DNA of 10,871 nucleotides from Irineochytrium annulatum (GCA_027600665.1 JADGJL010001029.1:1-10871), one strand, 5' to 3'. Shown: positions 1 to 9,593, counted from the stretch's first letter. Translations and numbers: made by a program. The notes: generated by a model not told the origin, from the sequence alone.

Positions 1-1560
1 CGCGTGTACCAAGTAAATAGGGGCATTCGCATCGTAAAACGCCTCATTCAATGACAGATTGCTCGTGATGACGAACTCTCGCGTTGGGATTGCCACACCA
101 TTCTTGTTGAACAACGCGGGCGAGTTTAGGACACGACCTAACGGAAATTCGCTGTCAGTCCCATTCGGCCCTTGAGTCGGGTCGGCGCCAATCTTTGAGT
201 CCATTCCAAAACCGTCCGAAAAGAAGAGTGCAGGTGTCACGATCCACATGAAGAACCAAAGACCAAAGACCTGAAATCGTTCCGTTAAACTTGGAAACGA
301 ATAAAAAGGGAGCAGAGGAAAGGCATACTTGGTTCATGACGGCCCAAAGTGGAGAAGTGATAGGCGCCATAGTCGAGATGATATTCCAGTCGAACGAGAG
401 GGAAAGCAAACCCATCCCGGCGTTGGGCTGCGCAGAAGCGAGGAAATGGATATTTGAGTTTACTGGAGTGACCCAACAGAGCCAAGAGAAAGCGGATAAC
501 ACAGGCATGATGTACAGAGGAACTATATGATGACCGGTTAAGTCGCTATAACGAGGAAGACACATAGAGGGGAGGCTACTTACAAAACTGATAGCAGAAC
601 GCGACGGCAGAAGCTATCCAAAAGAACTTGAACCGCGACATATTGTACTGGTCGTCAGCACCCTTTTTCTCGTGCAGCGAGTTCAACATCGCGATGATGG
701 ACAGGTTCGTCGGCCACAACATCGCGGCTGGTCGCACAAGATAACGACGGCAGAGGCCGGCAAGTCCGTACCCGAAGATCTGCGTCACGATCGCGAATAC
801 AATTGCCCAACTCGTCGCCAAATTCTGCCCCAGCTTGTAGCGCTGCCCGATGATGTTATACAGCGCATACGCGGTATTTGCCCCAGAGTTGCTAACGACC
901 AGTCAGCGACGTCAATAACACGGAGACGAAGACGTACCAAAAGATGTAAATGAGACCATGCTCCTTATGCGAAAACGGGCCCGGATTTAAAATGCCTTTG
1001 GGCAGAACGTCCGACATCATTCTTCCCAAGGGATATGCTAAAAGCACCCCAAGTAAAGGGTTTGCCGTGAAAGCATTCGTGCGGAACGAGAAGACCGTGT
1101 TCATGAATGCCAGACAGCAGCAAAATATCGACCCCAGGATCCAGACGCGAAAGGTGAGGACGGGGATTGTGGGGTCGTCTGTCCGGCTGACTACCGCATC
1201 AACCTTTGGACAATTGAAAATTAACGTTTGCTCGAAATCCCTCACTACAGGTATGCCCTCAAAACCCCAAGCCGCCGTCTGCCTTGTCCTCGGACCCGTC
1301 CTCCTCGTCCAACTCCACCCGATTCCACACTCTCCCCTGCAAACTCCTCGACTTCCCTCTCCAACACTTACCAGACTGTAGATCTCGTCCAAATCCTCCT
1401 TCTCCCGCTTCGTGGGCGCATGAGTCCTCCGCTTGTGGTTCCCTTCGTCATCGAGCTCCAGGTATTTCTCCCCGTTGTTCCCGAAGGTGCCGAACGTCGA
1501 CATGGGGATCGTGACTTTGTGGTCCTCGTCCGCCCCGACCATGCGGTACTCGTCGGCCAT
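1..1560 (-). CDS. OPT-family oligopeptide transporter, N-terminal part (truncated by window edge)
   Basis: Proton-coupled small-oligopeptide transporter of the OPT family (isp4/OPT1-like), expected in the plasma or an internal membrane. Model on the minus strand: exons 1560-1372, 1257-938, 891-584, 522-329 and 270-1, with phases consistent throughout, giving 427 residues before the edge; the family is usually 700-900, so about half is missing. Seen directly: a hydrophilic N-terminus of about 80 residues, then TDDPTIP (about 88-94), the family hallmark NPGPFSHKEH (154-163) followed by GLIYIF, and several hydrophobic segments. The start MADEYRMVG at 1560 was chosen because the frame becomes hydrophilic and family-like there, although it stays open upstream to 1770. 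The last three introns (46, 61 and 58 bp) are well defined. The first (1371-1258) is uncertain: its 3' splice site is weak and the 114 nt are in frame. Divergent from RPL35. Family assignment is firm; substrate is unknown. Confidence 0.93.
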
Positions 1561-2020
1561 CGTGAGAAGCTCTTGGCGTGCGAGAGCTGGCCGACAGCAG
1601 GGCAGGGGAGGGAGAGTGGAGACACAATTGGTGAGAAAGTAGTGGCGGTGATGATCGTGCTGGAGGCTTGAAAGATCACGGCTTGCTGAACTGTTCACGG
1701 CACAATCACGAAGGTGCGGGGAAGTATCAGCAACTCTGATAGTGATAAATATAGATAGTGGAAATGACAAAACGACAGTTTTAGTAATTTGGCAAGCTTA
1801 CGCTGTGTTAGGATGTGGTATGGAAGTATAGGTGGATGCATTAATATTTCAGGCGACAGCGGGCGATCAGTATGCATGCGCACGCTTGAGCGGTCATTGC
1901 AGGCGGTTAGTTAATTCGAGTCGGAATAGTACAACATTTTGGCGTGGCGCAGCTTGCAGGGTTGGTGCGTCTAATTGAGGTTTTCTGCGAAGAGACGATC
2001 CTTTTGAAGTCATCACACAA
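1561..2020. promoter_or_regulatory. Divergent intergenic region between OPT and RPL35
   Basis: About 460 bp between the two divergent start codons, so it must carry both promoters and both 5' UTRs. An AT-rich stretch around 1741-1760 reads as TATATTTA on the minus strand and is a possible, unproven TATA-like element for OPT. No matching element is seen close to the RPL35 start. A GCATGC-type palindrome lies near 1873. Open frames here on either strand have no recognisable product. Confidence 0.4.
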
Positions 2021-2683
2021 ATGGTGCGCATGTTGAGACGGGATGACGGGTGGGGAGCTCTGATGGAATGCCACGGAATTGGGACGATGCTCGTGGCGCC
2101 GGGATGATGGCTGGCTGGGATCGTGCTGGACGCGCGATTTAACGACGCGGACCGTTTTCGTGTTGCGGCGCTTATGATGGACCTGCCGACGGAACCATTG
2201 GATCGACCGGGGGAGAGACTTCGTCGCTTTAGCGGACTGACGACTGTTCTTCTTCCAGGCCAAACTCCGTGCCTACGAGCTCCGCACCAAGTCCAAGTCG
2301 GATCTTACCAAGCAATTGGATGATCTGAAGCAGGAGCTCGCCTCCCTCCGGGTCCAGAAGGTGGCCGGCGGTGCCGCCTCCAAGCTCGCCAAGATGTACG
2401 TTTGCAATCTTCGTATGTGAGAGTTCGATCGCTGCTAACTTTCGTCCACAGCAAGGAGGTCCGGAAGTCTGTCGCCCGTGTCAACACCGTCATCAGCCAG
2501 ACGCAGCGGGATCAGCTTCGGCTCTACTACAAGAAGAGCAAGTACGTCCCGCTCGACCTGAGGGCCAAGAAGACGCGCGCCATCCGCCGTCGCCTGACCG
2601 TCTTCGAGAGGTCTCGGAAGACTCTCAGGCAGCAGAAGAAGGAGCAGCACTTCCCGCAGAGGAAGTACGCTATCCTTGCTTAG
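2021..2683 (+). CDS. RPL35: 60S ribosomal protein L35 (uL29)
   Basis: Structural protein of the large cytosolic ribosomal subunit, located near the peptide exit tunnel. Model: exon 1 is just the ATG at 2021-2023, exon 2 is 2259-2395, exon 3 is 2452-2683 (TAG). This gives 123 residues, the usual eukaryotic length. The mature reading starts [16 protein letters not shown], has the basic segment [16 protein letters not shown] and ends [10 protein letters not shown], all typical of uL29. Intron 2 (56 bp) has GTACGT, a CTAAC branch and CACAG. Intron 1 (235 bp) has donor GTGCGC, branch CTGAC near 2236 and acceptor TTCTTCCAG. The start is inferred: no ATG lies in frame just before AKLRAY, and an ATG immediately followed by GT in a good context (CACAAATG) lies at 2021. 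Budding-yeast RPL35 genes are also split right after the start codon, as far as I recall. The body of the gene is certain and exon 1 is probable. Confidence 0.93.
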
Positions 2684-2976
2684 GCGCCTTTCTTCGCACA
2701 CGGAGGGCGTTTTGGAGGCAGGTGTGATGGTGTGGTGGGATTCGGGTGACGGGATTGGTGACCACCTGTGGGGAGGATGATGACGGCGGCTAGGCGTTGA
2801 AGGGCTCTCGGCCGCGTTTAGTTCGTTGCTGTTGTAGGATGTTGAATAATACATTCGCGTTGATTCCACACTCATCAAATGTTGCTCACGGTCGGTCGTT
2901 GATGAAGTCCGGACGGGTCTTAAGTGTCCAATCAACCGCCCAATTCACCGCACCATCTCGCCAGCTAGTCGTCGCC
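2684..2976 (+). other. RPL35 3' region and promoter of the RhoGEF gene
   Basis: A 293-bp tandem spacer. AATAATAC near 2845 could serve as a polyadenylation element for RPL35. No clear TATA box precedes the next start codon. No gene or RNA is recognised here. Confidence 0.35.
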
Positions 2977-5281
2977 ATGTCAAGTGATCAGCAGCAGCCA
3001 GAGCCGCCCCCTGTCGCGGCGCCGGACCCCAGGCCCAGCTTGTTTGAGAAGGGCGTCTTCGAGAAGGCCTCGTCGTCGTCAACACTCCGTCAGAGCAGAA
3101 TGGAGGACGATGATGCCGTCGTCGATCGCGGCCCCGGGCCGCCGCCGGCATCCGTCACCGCCCGCGCAAGGCTGGCACAGGATGAGGATGACCTCAAGCG
3201 CCTTTCGACCGTCAGCACGGCCGAGTCGGTCTTCACCTCCGTGTCGAACATCTCGGACGACCTCGTCTTCGCCGCCAGGGCCGTGACGGACGACAGGACG
3301 GCCAGGAAGAGGGCCAAGGCGGCCGAGGAGATTCTGGATTCGGAGAGGCGGTATTGCGCAAGTCTTCAGTTCCTCAAGAAGGTGAGGATTTGGTTCTTTT
3401 GAAGGGACCTTGAACGCTAACGGTGATGCCGACTTCGCACAGCACTACCTGGCGCCGCTGCGTGAATGCGTCGGCACACCCGCGGAGATCCTGCCGTCGA
3501 AAGCCATCGTTGAGATTTTCTCAAACTTAGAGGACATCGTAAGGGTGAACCTTGGCCTGCTAGAGGCCCTCGAGGATCGGCTGGGGTCATCAGACTGGAG
3601 TGCGACGACGGGTTGCTTGGGTGATATATTCCAGATTCGGGTTCGTGAGGAAGAGGGTCCGTGCAAAACGTGCTGACGAAAGAATAAGGGTCACTTTCTA
3701 AAAGTATACGCCGCGTACTATACCGGCTTCGACCACGCGACGCGCGTCCTCTCGCGCGAGATGGCGAAGACGGGCTCACCGTTCGTGGAGTTCCTGAAGG
3801 TGGGTGTTCGCCCACTAAACGCATTGCTGACCCCCTGTCCTGTATATGTAGAAGGCGCAATCCGCGCCGGAGTCGAAAAGCCTGCCACTGAACGCGTACC
3901 TAATCATGCCCGTGCAGCGGATACCCCGCTATCGGCTCCTTCTCGACGCCCTCATCGGCTCGACGGACCCGGGCCACGTCGACTACAGGAACCTCCGGCG
4001 GGCCGTCGATTTGGTTGCAGACGTCGCGATCCTGATGAACGAGAAGGTCGAGCAGCATGCGATGGCGATTGAGATGTTGAACATTCAGAGATCCATTCAG
4101 GGGTTCGATGAAGTGAGTTGAGGTCCACAGTAGTGTCCATAGTATGGCGACTTAGTTGCTAATAAGTGTGAAAAGGTGCTCCTTACTCCCGGTCGAAGGC
4201 TGCTGATGAAAGGCGCTATTACGAAGGTATTGTTCGCTTGACGACTAGTCCTTCGCATTAACGCGTGCGATAGGTTTGCCGAAAAAACGACCAAGGTCGA
4301 TTCCTGTTTCTGTTCTCCGACATTTTAATCTACACAAGGTAGGAGGTTCCATTTTACCGTTGTCCCAACGTCTCACTCGCGGTTTAGGCCCAACATCATC
4401 GGTGAAGACCAATTTATCTTCCATCGGAAGCTTCACTTAGAGCTTTGTCGGGTCGAGGATGTGCCGGATACGAGATGTCTGTGCAATAAAACGTTTTCGC
4501 ATTCTGAAAGGCTGACATCTGAACAGCATTACGGCATACCTTTCAAATTGTCGGTCCGGAGAAGAGCTTCGCCATGTACGCGACGTCGGAGGCGGAAAAG
4601 AAGCGATGGATGGATTCCCTTAACGGGGCGATCTCCCAACTCCGGCTTAATCAACGAAGTCTGCGGAAATCGCCTGGTACGTTGAAGCGGCGGTTGTTTT
4701 GATGTTCTTTGTTGACCCATACTTCGCTGGCAGATTCGGAGTCTGACCAATTTAACGCGCCCGTTTGGATCCCCGACAAATTCGCTGACGAGTGCAAGAT
4801 CTGCTTCACGGAGTTTAGCATGTTCCGCCGGAAACACCATTGCCGGCATTGCGGAGGCATCGTTTGTCATGGATGCAGCTCAAAAGTATCTAAAAAACCG
4901 TGCCGTTTGAAGCTGACGGATTGATAGACCTTCATCGTGCCCGCATACCGTGACAAGCCTGAGACCGTAGCGCGGGCATGCGAGGCGTGCTGGCTAGAGA
5001 TCACGTCCAAGGGGAAGCTCCGCGTCGTGCCTCAGATTGGGGGCAGCGCAACGTGGTTGTTCGGTGGCGATGACCTGGACTGGAGTAGGAGGTTGAGTGT
5101 AGACACGAAGTCCGCGGAGGAAGAAAGGAGGAGAGAGGAAGTTGGGAAGCCGCGGGCTGCCAGTATGGACCTTATGAGGGACTTCAGTGACGTTCAGGAT
5201 TTGTTCGTTTTTTCTCCCCCTTCTGTCGATCGTTGCGCAACGTTATCATCTTTGAAGTTGTTCATGAGGAGAAGTAGTTAA
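2977..5281 (+). CDS. DH-PH-FYVE Rho-family guanine nucleotide exchange factor (FGD/Don1 type)
   Basis: Activates a Rho-type GTPase, probably Cdc42, on PI3P-rich endosomes. Exons: 2977-3381, 3443-3640, 3689-3799, 3852-4112, 4176-4226, 4274-4338, 4388-4476, 4527-4676, 4734-4885, 4928-5281 (TAA). All nine introns are 42-63 bp and the phases close, giving 611 residues. Domain order: disordered Ser/Pro-rich N-terminus (1-113); Dbl-homology domain (about 115-315) with EILDSERRYCASL and the core helix motif YLIMPVQRIPRYRLLL (254-269); PH domain (about 328-432) including FLFLFSDILIY and KKRWMDSL; FYVE zinc finger (about 450-520) with WIPD, RRKHHCR and all eight zinc-ligand cysteines (464, 467, 480, 483, 488, 491, 512, 515). 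Animal FGD proteins add a second PH domain, absent here. The architecture matches Ustilago maydis Don1, a Cdc42 GEF for cell separation; orthology is inferred. The small introns around exons 5-7 were set by phase and PH-domain fit. Confidence 0.94.
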
Positions 5282-5674
5282 TTTTCCTCCCTGACTGCAT
5301 TGTTAATCTCCCACATCTCTACTCCGTCCTGCATTCTGTCATATCTCAACGCCATGTGCTGCATTTGTACTTCTATAACTTCTCTCGCTCGCTATTTCTC
5401 GATTTCACCAACCTGTCACAGTATTATCATTTTCCAAAATAGTACTACACTTTGTAATCTTGCTGAACCACAAATCCATGTTAACGTATTTGAGCATTAA
5501 TGTACTATAAAGCGCCCCATGAGCGGTTGTTTGTTAACGAAGAAACTAACAAGGAAGCCATGGATGGGAAGTACGTTGTTCACGTGTCGGCCTTTCTCTC
5601 GATCGGCTGCGAGTGAGCATCACTCAAATACGAAGGGTATACGTTCTCTCTATGCTGTGATTTCTCTCACACTC
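5282..5674. other. Convergent intergenic region (3' ends of RhoGEF and PIG-U)
   Basis: 393 bp between two convergent stop codons. It is pyrimidine-rich on the plus strand, with no perfect AATAAA, no recognisable coding exon and no RNA gene. A short inverted repeat TTGTTA/TAACAA (5531-5536 and 5547-5552) is present, without known meaning. Confidence 0.4.
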
Positions 5675-7481
5675 TCACTTGTGAAAAACCTCGACCCGCA
5701 TCCTCCTCAACGTCGGGTTCAACCTCTCCCACTCCCTCCTAACCATCGCAAACACTACGTCGACGACAAGCACGACTTGGCTCAACGCAAGCACGAGCGT
5801 GATGGCGTAGAAGAAGTTGGAGTTGCCGGACCCGGCATAGATCCAGAGGTTGTAAAACATCGGTGCGAGCACGGTCGCGTAGGCCAGGCAGTTGAAGACG
5901 AAGAAAGTGTTGCGCATGTCTGTGCGGGAAGGAGATATTAAGAAGGGAGAAGAGTTTAAGGGCGAGTTACATTTGAAAAGCTCTAGGTGCATGAAGAGGA
6001 GCGGGAGGTAAAGAGCAATATCGGCGGCAGAGGGATATGACTTGAAGATCGCGGTCGTGGTGACGCTTATCATCATCAAAAATAGCGGATGTGACCTACA
6101 AGTGAGAATATGTTGTTTCCATTGCTTTTAGTTTTGCGTGCACGTAGTAGAACTCTTGAACCGCAATCAACGTACGTGAACCGGATGGCCATCGGGATCG
6201 CAAAAATAAAGGCCAGGATCTGGAAGACGAGCAGGAAGAAAGTCCGGAACTGGTCGAACATTTCGATGAAGAAGTACCAATAGATGCCGATGTTGGGCGT
6301 TAGGTCAGGGACGAAAATGCTAGGGACGTCGAGTCAACTGTCAGATCTCCGTCTTGTAGCAACTTTTGCACTCACATGACACCGTACGTTGATTCAATAA
6401 AGTCCCAATTCCCGACGATCGCATGTGAGACCCACAAGAAGCCCGCCACGAAGGTCCCAAATAAGATGAGAGACGATAGAGTCGCTTGATAGATCTGACG
6501 CTTTCGTTAATAAGATATTGTGCGACAGGACTACCTTTGCTCCCGTCTGCTGCGCAATCATCAGCACGAAAGGGATGACAAGCATTGCCGGGTACAGGCT
6601 AAGGTACGTCGCCAACGCTAAACATAGCAGCGCTAAATATCTGTTGCCTTCAAAGACGTCAATAACGAGATTACACATCGATAGAAATATGACCTTTGAT
6701 GACAAAGTAGATCGAGAGGATCACTGCGAGCGAGTTAAAACTTGCCGTCGACCTCCCCAAGCACGTGGCGATGCTATACGGGCTGAGGAGGTACGCCAGC
6801 CCGATGGCCAGCGGCGACACGGGCACGTCGACAGGTTTCGTCGGGTCGACCCCGTCCGTCTCGACATTCGTGACGACCTTCCCTACTGCCACCTTCTTCG
6901 TATCCTTCATTCCCTGCGCCATGGCCGCATCTTCCTTCTCCTCAGCCACCACTGGCCCCAGGTCAAGCTGCTCTCCCCCATGTTCCGGCCACTCCTCCGC
7001 CGCCTGGATGCCCAGCTTGTATCTCGCAATCCGGATCAACGCAAACGCGATCAAGACGTCGATCACAATGAAAAGGTGCGCGACCATGGACGCGGGAAGG
7101 TATCGAAACAGGACGAGGAAGATTGGCGCCTGCGAACCCGTTCAGTCCATCGCGAGTTAGATTTAGGTCTCACCTGGTGAAATACACCCCCGTCGTAGGG
7201 CGGTATGCCCCGTTCATACAGATACAGACCCTCCTTTACTGCCAAACCAACACTTAGCTCCCAACAAAAGAAGAACTGCAGGGCCCCATACGTCGTTTAA
7301 AGCTCGTGACGGGCGTCGACACCTCGACCCGATTCCCCAGCACCTCCGGCAAACTCGTCTGCAACAGCAACAACCGCAGCCCCACAGCCCCGATAAGCGC
7401 GAGCCGGTAATACGGTGACTCGCTCGGCGCAAGCCCGGCGGCCGCGTTCGCCCGCGATGGTGAACCTGGTCTCGGCATCAT
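5675..7481 (-). CDS. PIGU: GPI transamidase subunit PIG-U / Gab1 (Cdc91)
   Basis: Multi-pass ER membrane subunit of the GPI transamidase, which attaches GPI anchors to proteins; PIG-U is thought to help recognise the lipid. Minus-strand exons: 7481-7292, 7238-7174, 7129-6694, 6647-6535, 6494-6376, 6319-6176, 6095-5971, 5919-5675 (TGA). Phases close to 478 residues (human PIG-U is 435). Family signatures seen: [11 protein letters not shown] near residue 60, then [64 protein letters not shown] then [16 protein letters not shown]; and [16 protein letters not shown] near the C-terminus. Introns are 40-80 bp; the donor at 6693 is a weak GTCATA but the phase and family fit support it. The extra length comes mainly from a charged loop at about residues 126-188. 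Two adjacent ATGs (7481, 7478) could start it. Its start lies 52 bp from the divergent PHAF1-like gene. Confidence 0.95.
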
Positions 7482-7533
7482 TAATCGGCGTCCCGTCTAA
7501 TTACCCCACAAACCCCAGCACGCCACCGCCAGC
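7482..7533. promoter_or_regulatory. 52-bp divergent spacer between PIG-U and PHAF1-like start codons
   Basis: The two predicted start codons face away from each other with only 52 bp between them. Promoter elements and 5' UTRs must therefore overlap each other or the opposite gene's first exon. No TATA box is obvious. The minus-strand ATTAATG next to the PIG-U start and the C/A-rich run before 7534 are the only visible textures. Confidence 0.5.
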
Positions 7534-9144
7534 ATGGACCTTCTCCCAGGCGTCGGGCTGGGCGGATTCGTCCTGGGAATGCCCGTGGGCGAAGCCGTGG
7601 ATATCATCCAAGCTCAGCCAGGGTCGTGGCCGAAGGCCGAGCTAAAGTTCGGCGGATTGGTGAGTTTTGGGTGGCCCTGCAGGAGGAACGCTTCAGCAAT
7701 CGATACGGAAGGCATGCTCTGACACGGCGCGGTGGCCGAACTGTTGCAGCGGACGGAAGGGCGGAAGTTGCGCGGAGTTGGGGTCGGAAGGCGTCCGCGT
7801 GGAGGGTCGCAACCTCCATATGGACTTTGTACGTGGGAGATGTTGAGGTTGCGGAAGAAGTCTCGCACAATGTCATTCTTCCTTCCGTCGCGTCGGCGGT
7901 CGGTGCCTTTGTCAGGCGTTGCTGACCAGCCCTGGTTCTCGCAGCATCGAGATATCGGCATCAACCTCCCGCTGAATGGCGTCTGCTTACGCTTCGACGC
8001 CCTGACCCAGCGACTTCGATTAATCGAAGTCTTTGATTTTGACCGGATAGTCTTGGGCTACAACGGGGCCGAGTTTAAGTGAGCACTTGTTCGTTCTTCC
8101 GCCTTCGTTCCTTAACCGTGTCTAACCCCTACCAGCTCCAAGAAAGTCCTCCCGACCTTCCTCCTCATCCACAAACTCTTCGGCCCCATCCACCCGGGGA
8201 AATTTGAAAAGCGGAAATACATTCTTAACTACCCCGGAGTATCCTTCGTCTTCCCGTTCCCAGAGCACGGCGCGAAGCCGTCAAGCGACGGAATTAACGA
8301 CCTGATGCCGCTTCTCCTCGACGACGGCACGACACCCCTGGCGTCCTCTTGCTATATTTACGCGTCGACAGCGAACGGGGGAGGTGAGCTGGAGACGGAT
8401 ACTCAGGCGGCGCAGGCGCTGGAGAGCATTAATGTCTATGTATGTGAACCCCGTCTCGGACGTCGTGCAGTCAGTGCTGATGACGCGTTTAGGTCGGCCG
8501 TGGCCTGTTCTTCACGAAACGCTCGTGCTTTGTCCCCTTTGGCGCGTCGACGCAGGACGTTCTGGCGGAGCTCGGCTACCCAAGTCAAAGCGTGTTAAGG
8601 GAGGACGGGAAGTCTGCTGCCGGCGGCGGGTTTGGCGCGGGCGGGTCCGGGTCCGCGGCGATGCAGGACTTCATCTTCAACTACTTTGCTCTGGGTTTGG
8701 ACGTGTTCTTCGACGGTGAGACGCATACGGTCAAGAAGTTTACGTTCCATACGAATCTCCCGAGCCATTATGATTTTAATCGGTGCGTTTTGTATTCATT
8801 TGCTTCTTTTTATTTTCGATATGATGCCGTCAGTGGAACTGACGCCGGTTTGGTTACAGGTATCGACGGTGTAACTACAGGATTCTCGTGAAAGGTAGAT
8901 CGCTTCCCTGCTGTTTATTTTGCCGTATACTTATCGCTCACCTCCATTAGAAACGTCGGTGATCGACTGCAACACGAAATGGCCGACTATATGCAACCTG
9001 ATGGGGACGCCGTCCGGTCCTGTAGTTGGCAAATGGACACAGCACAACCCATCCTTCATCAGTTTCTTCTACTCCTTCCCCGGCATCATCTTCGAAGTTG
9101 TTCAACAGAACAGCATGATCGCATCGGCATCCATCATTTGCTAG
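7534..9144 (+). CDS. PHAF1 / UPF0183 (C16orf70-like) family protein
   Basis: Homologue of phagophore assembly factor 1, which in animals works with BCAS3 on PI3P-containing autophagic membranes; the role in fungi is inferred. Exons: 7534-7659, 7945-8078, 8136-8439, 8493-8782, 8860-8894, 8951-9144 (TAG); phases close to 360 residues (human about 420). Family marks: LGMPVGEAVDIIQ near the N-terminus, a beta segment ending CLRFDALTQRLRLIEVFD, LFGPIHPGKF then YPGVSFVFPFP, FGASTQDVLAELG, FIFNYFALGLDVFFDG followed by VKKFTFHTNLPSHYDFNRYRRCNY, and a WP..LG-like end replaced here by TKWPTICNLMG. No signal peptide or membrane segment is seen. Odd points are a 285-bp first intron, far longer than any other here, and a 35-nt exon 5 coding about 12 residues. 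A Gly/Ala-rich loop (about 215-227) separates the AELG region from FIFNYF. Exon 1 to exon 2 joining is the least sure step. Confidence 0.9.
7660..7944 (+). other. Unusually long first intron of the PHAF1-like gene
   Basis: Donor GTGAGT at 7660, branch-like CTGAC at 7922 and acceptor CTCGCAG at 7944. The direct reading hits an in-frame stop (TGA near 7720), so it is not simply coding. It stays GC-rich like the exons. No further exon with family similarity could be recognised inside it. Confidence 0.6.
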
Positions 9145-9593
9145 CACGCTGTCAATAGCTCTCCATTTGTCATTACTGTAACTAGTGTTTTTATCTTGTA
9201 ACAATGACCCAATATGCTGCGGGTGCTGAGATCAATAATTTTATTAATCACAAATATCATTAACATGCAGATTACCAAATGTAGCAAAACAAGTCAAGGT
9301 AGATTTTATACGCTGCTCCCCTTTGCAAAATGTTAATCGTTATTTATGAGTTTTGCGTAATCAGAACGCATGCAGTTGGGTGATTGACATGCAATGAGAT
9401 GATGGCTGGGAGGTAGGCGTGCTCGCCATGTTCGCATGCGATAAGAGGCAGTGGAGCCGAGACTGTCATATCCAAGCTCGTGTTCCATCCCTGCTGTCTC
9501 GTCCTTCATCTTAGCTGACGCGAAAAGTATAAGTAGCCCAGTGGAGGGCTGGACTTTCATTTCAACCCTCCCAGCCACCAACTCGATCGACCG
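9145..9593. other. AT-rich spacer: PHAF1-like 3' end and WSC gene promoter
   Basis: About 450 bp. The 9200-9360 part is clearly AT-rich compared with the rest of the window and probably holds the 3' UTR and polyadenylation of the upstream gene. The right part carries a perfect 10-bp palindrome TCGCATGCGA (9432-9441), a second GCATGC near 9368, a GATAAG motif overlapping the palindrome's right end, and the TATA box listed separately. No supported upstream coding exon was found. Confidence 0.45.
9528..9535 (+). promoter_or_regulatory. TATA box of the WSC gene
   Basis: TATAAGTA lies 59 bp before the proposed ATG at 9594. A pyrimidine/CA initiator-like stretch (about 9554-9567) sits 25-35 bp downstream, giving a short leader of about 30 nt. 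This spacing supports 9594 as the true start and argues against a missing upstream exon. Confidence 0.6.

Noticed and set aside
1258..1354. Acidic reading frame inside the proposed first OPT intron as a certain exon.
   Set aside because: It ends in a stop before any good donor in the right phase, so it could not be joined to the TDDP exon. It is kept only as an open question in the findings.
1561..1770. Upstream extension of the OPT protein by about 70 residues in the same open frame.
   Set aside because: The extension has no family similarity, and a clean hydrophilic N-terminus begins at 1560. It looks like 5' UTR that happens to be open.
2024..2258. Possible C/D-box snoRNA inside the first RPL35 intron (ATGATGG near 2174 and CTGA near 2236).
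   Set aside because: The C box has a mismatch, no terminal stem pairs the flanks, the CTGA is better read as the branch site, and no guide match could be verified.
5531..5552. Inverted repeat TTGTTA/TAACAA as a terminator or mobile-element end.
   Set aside because: Only a 6-bp stem, no partner repeat or target duplication nearby, and fungal Pol II genes do not use such hairpins for termination.
7604..7964. Antisense open frames over the long first intron of the PHAF1-like gene.
   Set aside because: No recognisable domain, no splice or start context, and GC-rich DNA easily leaves such frames open.
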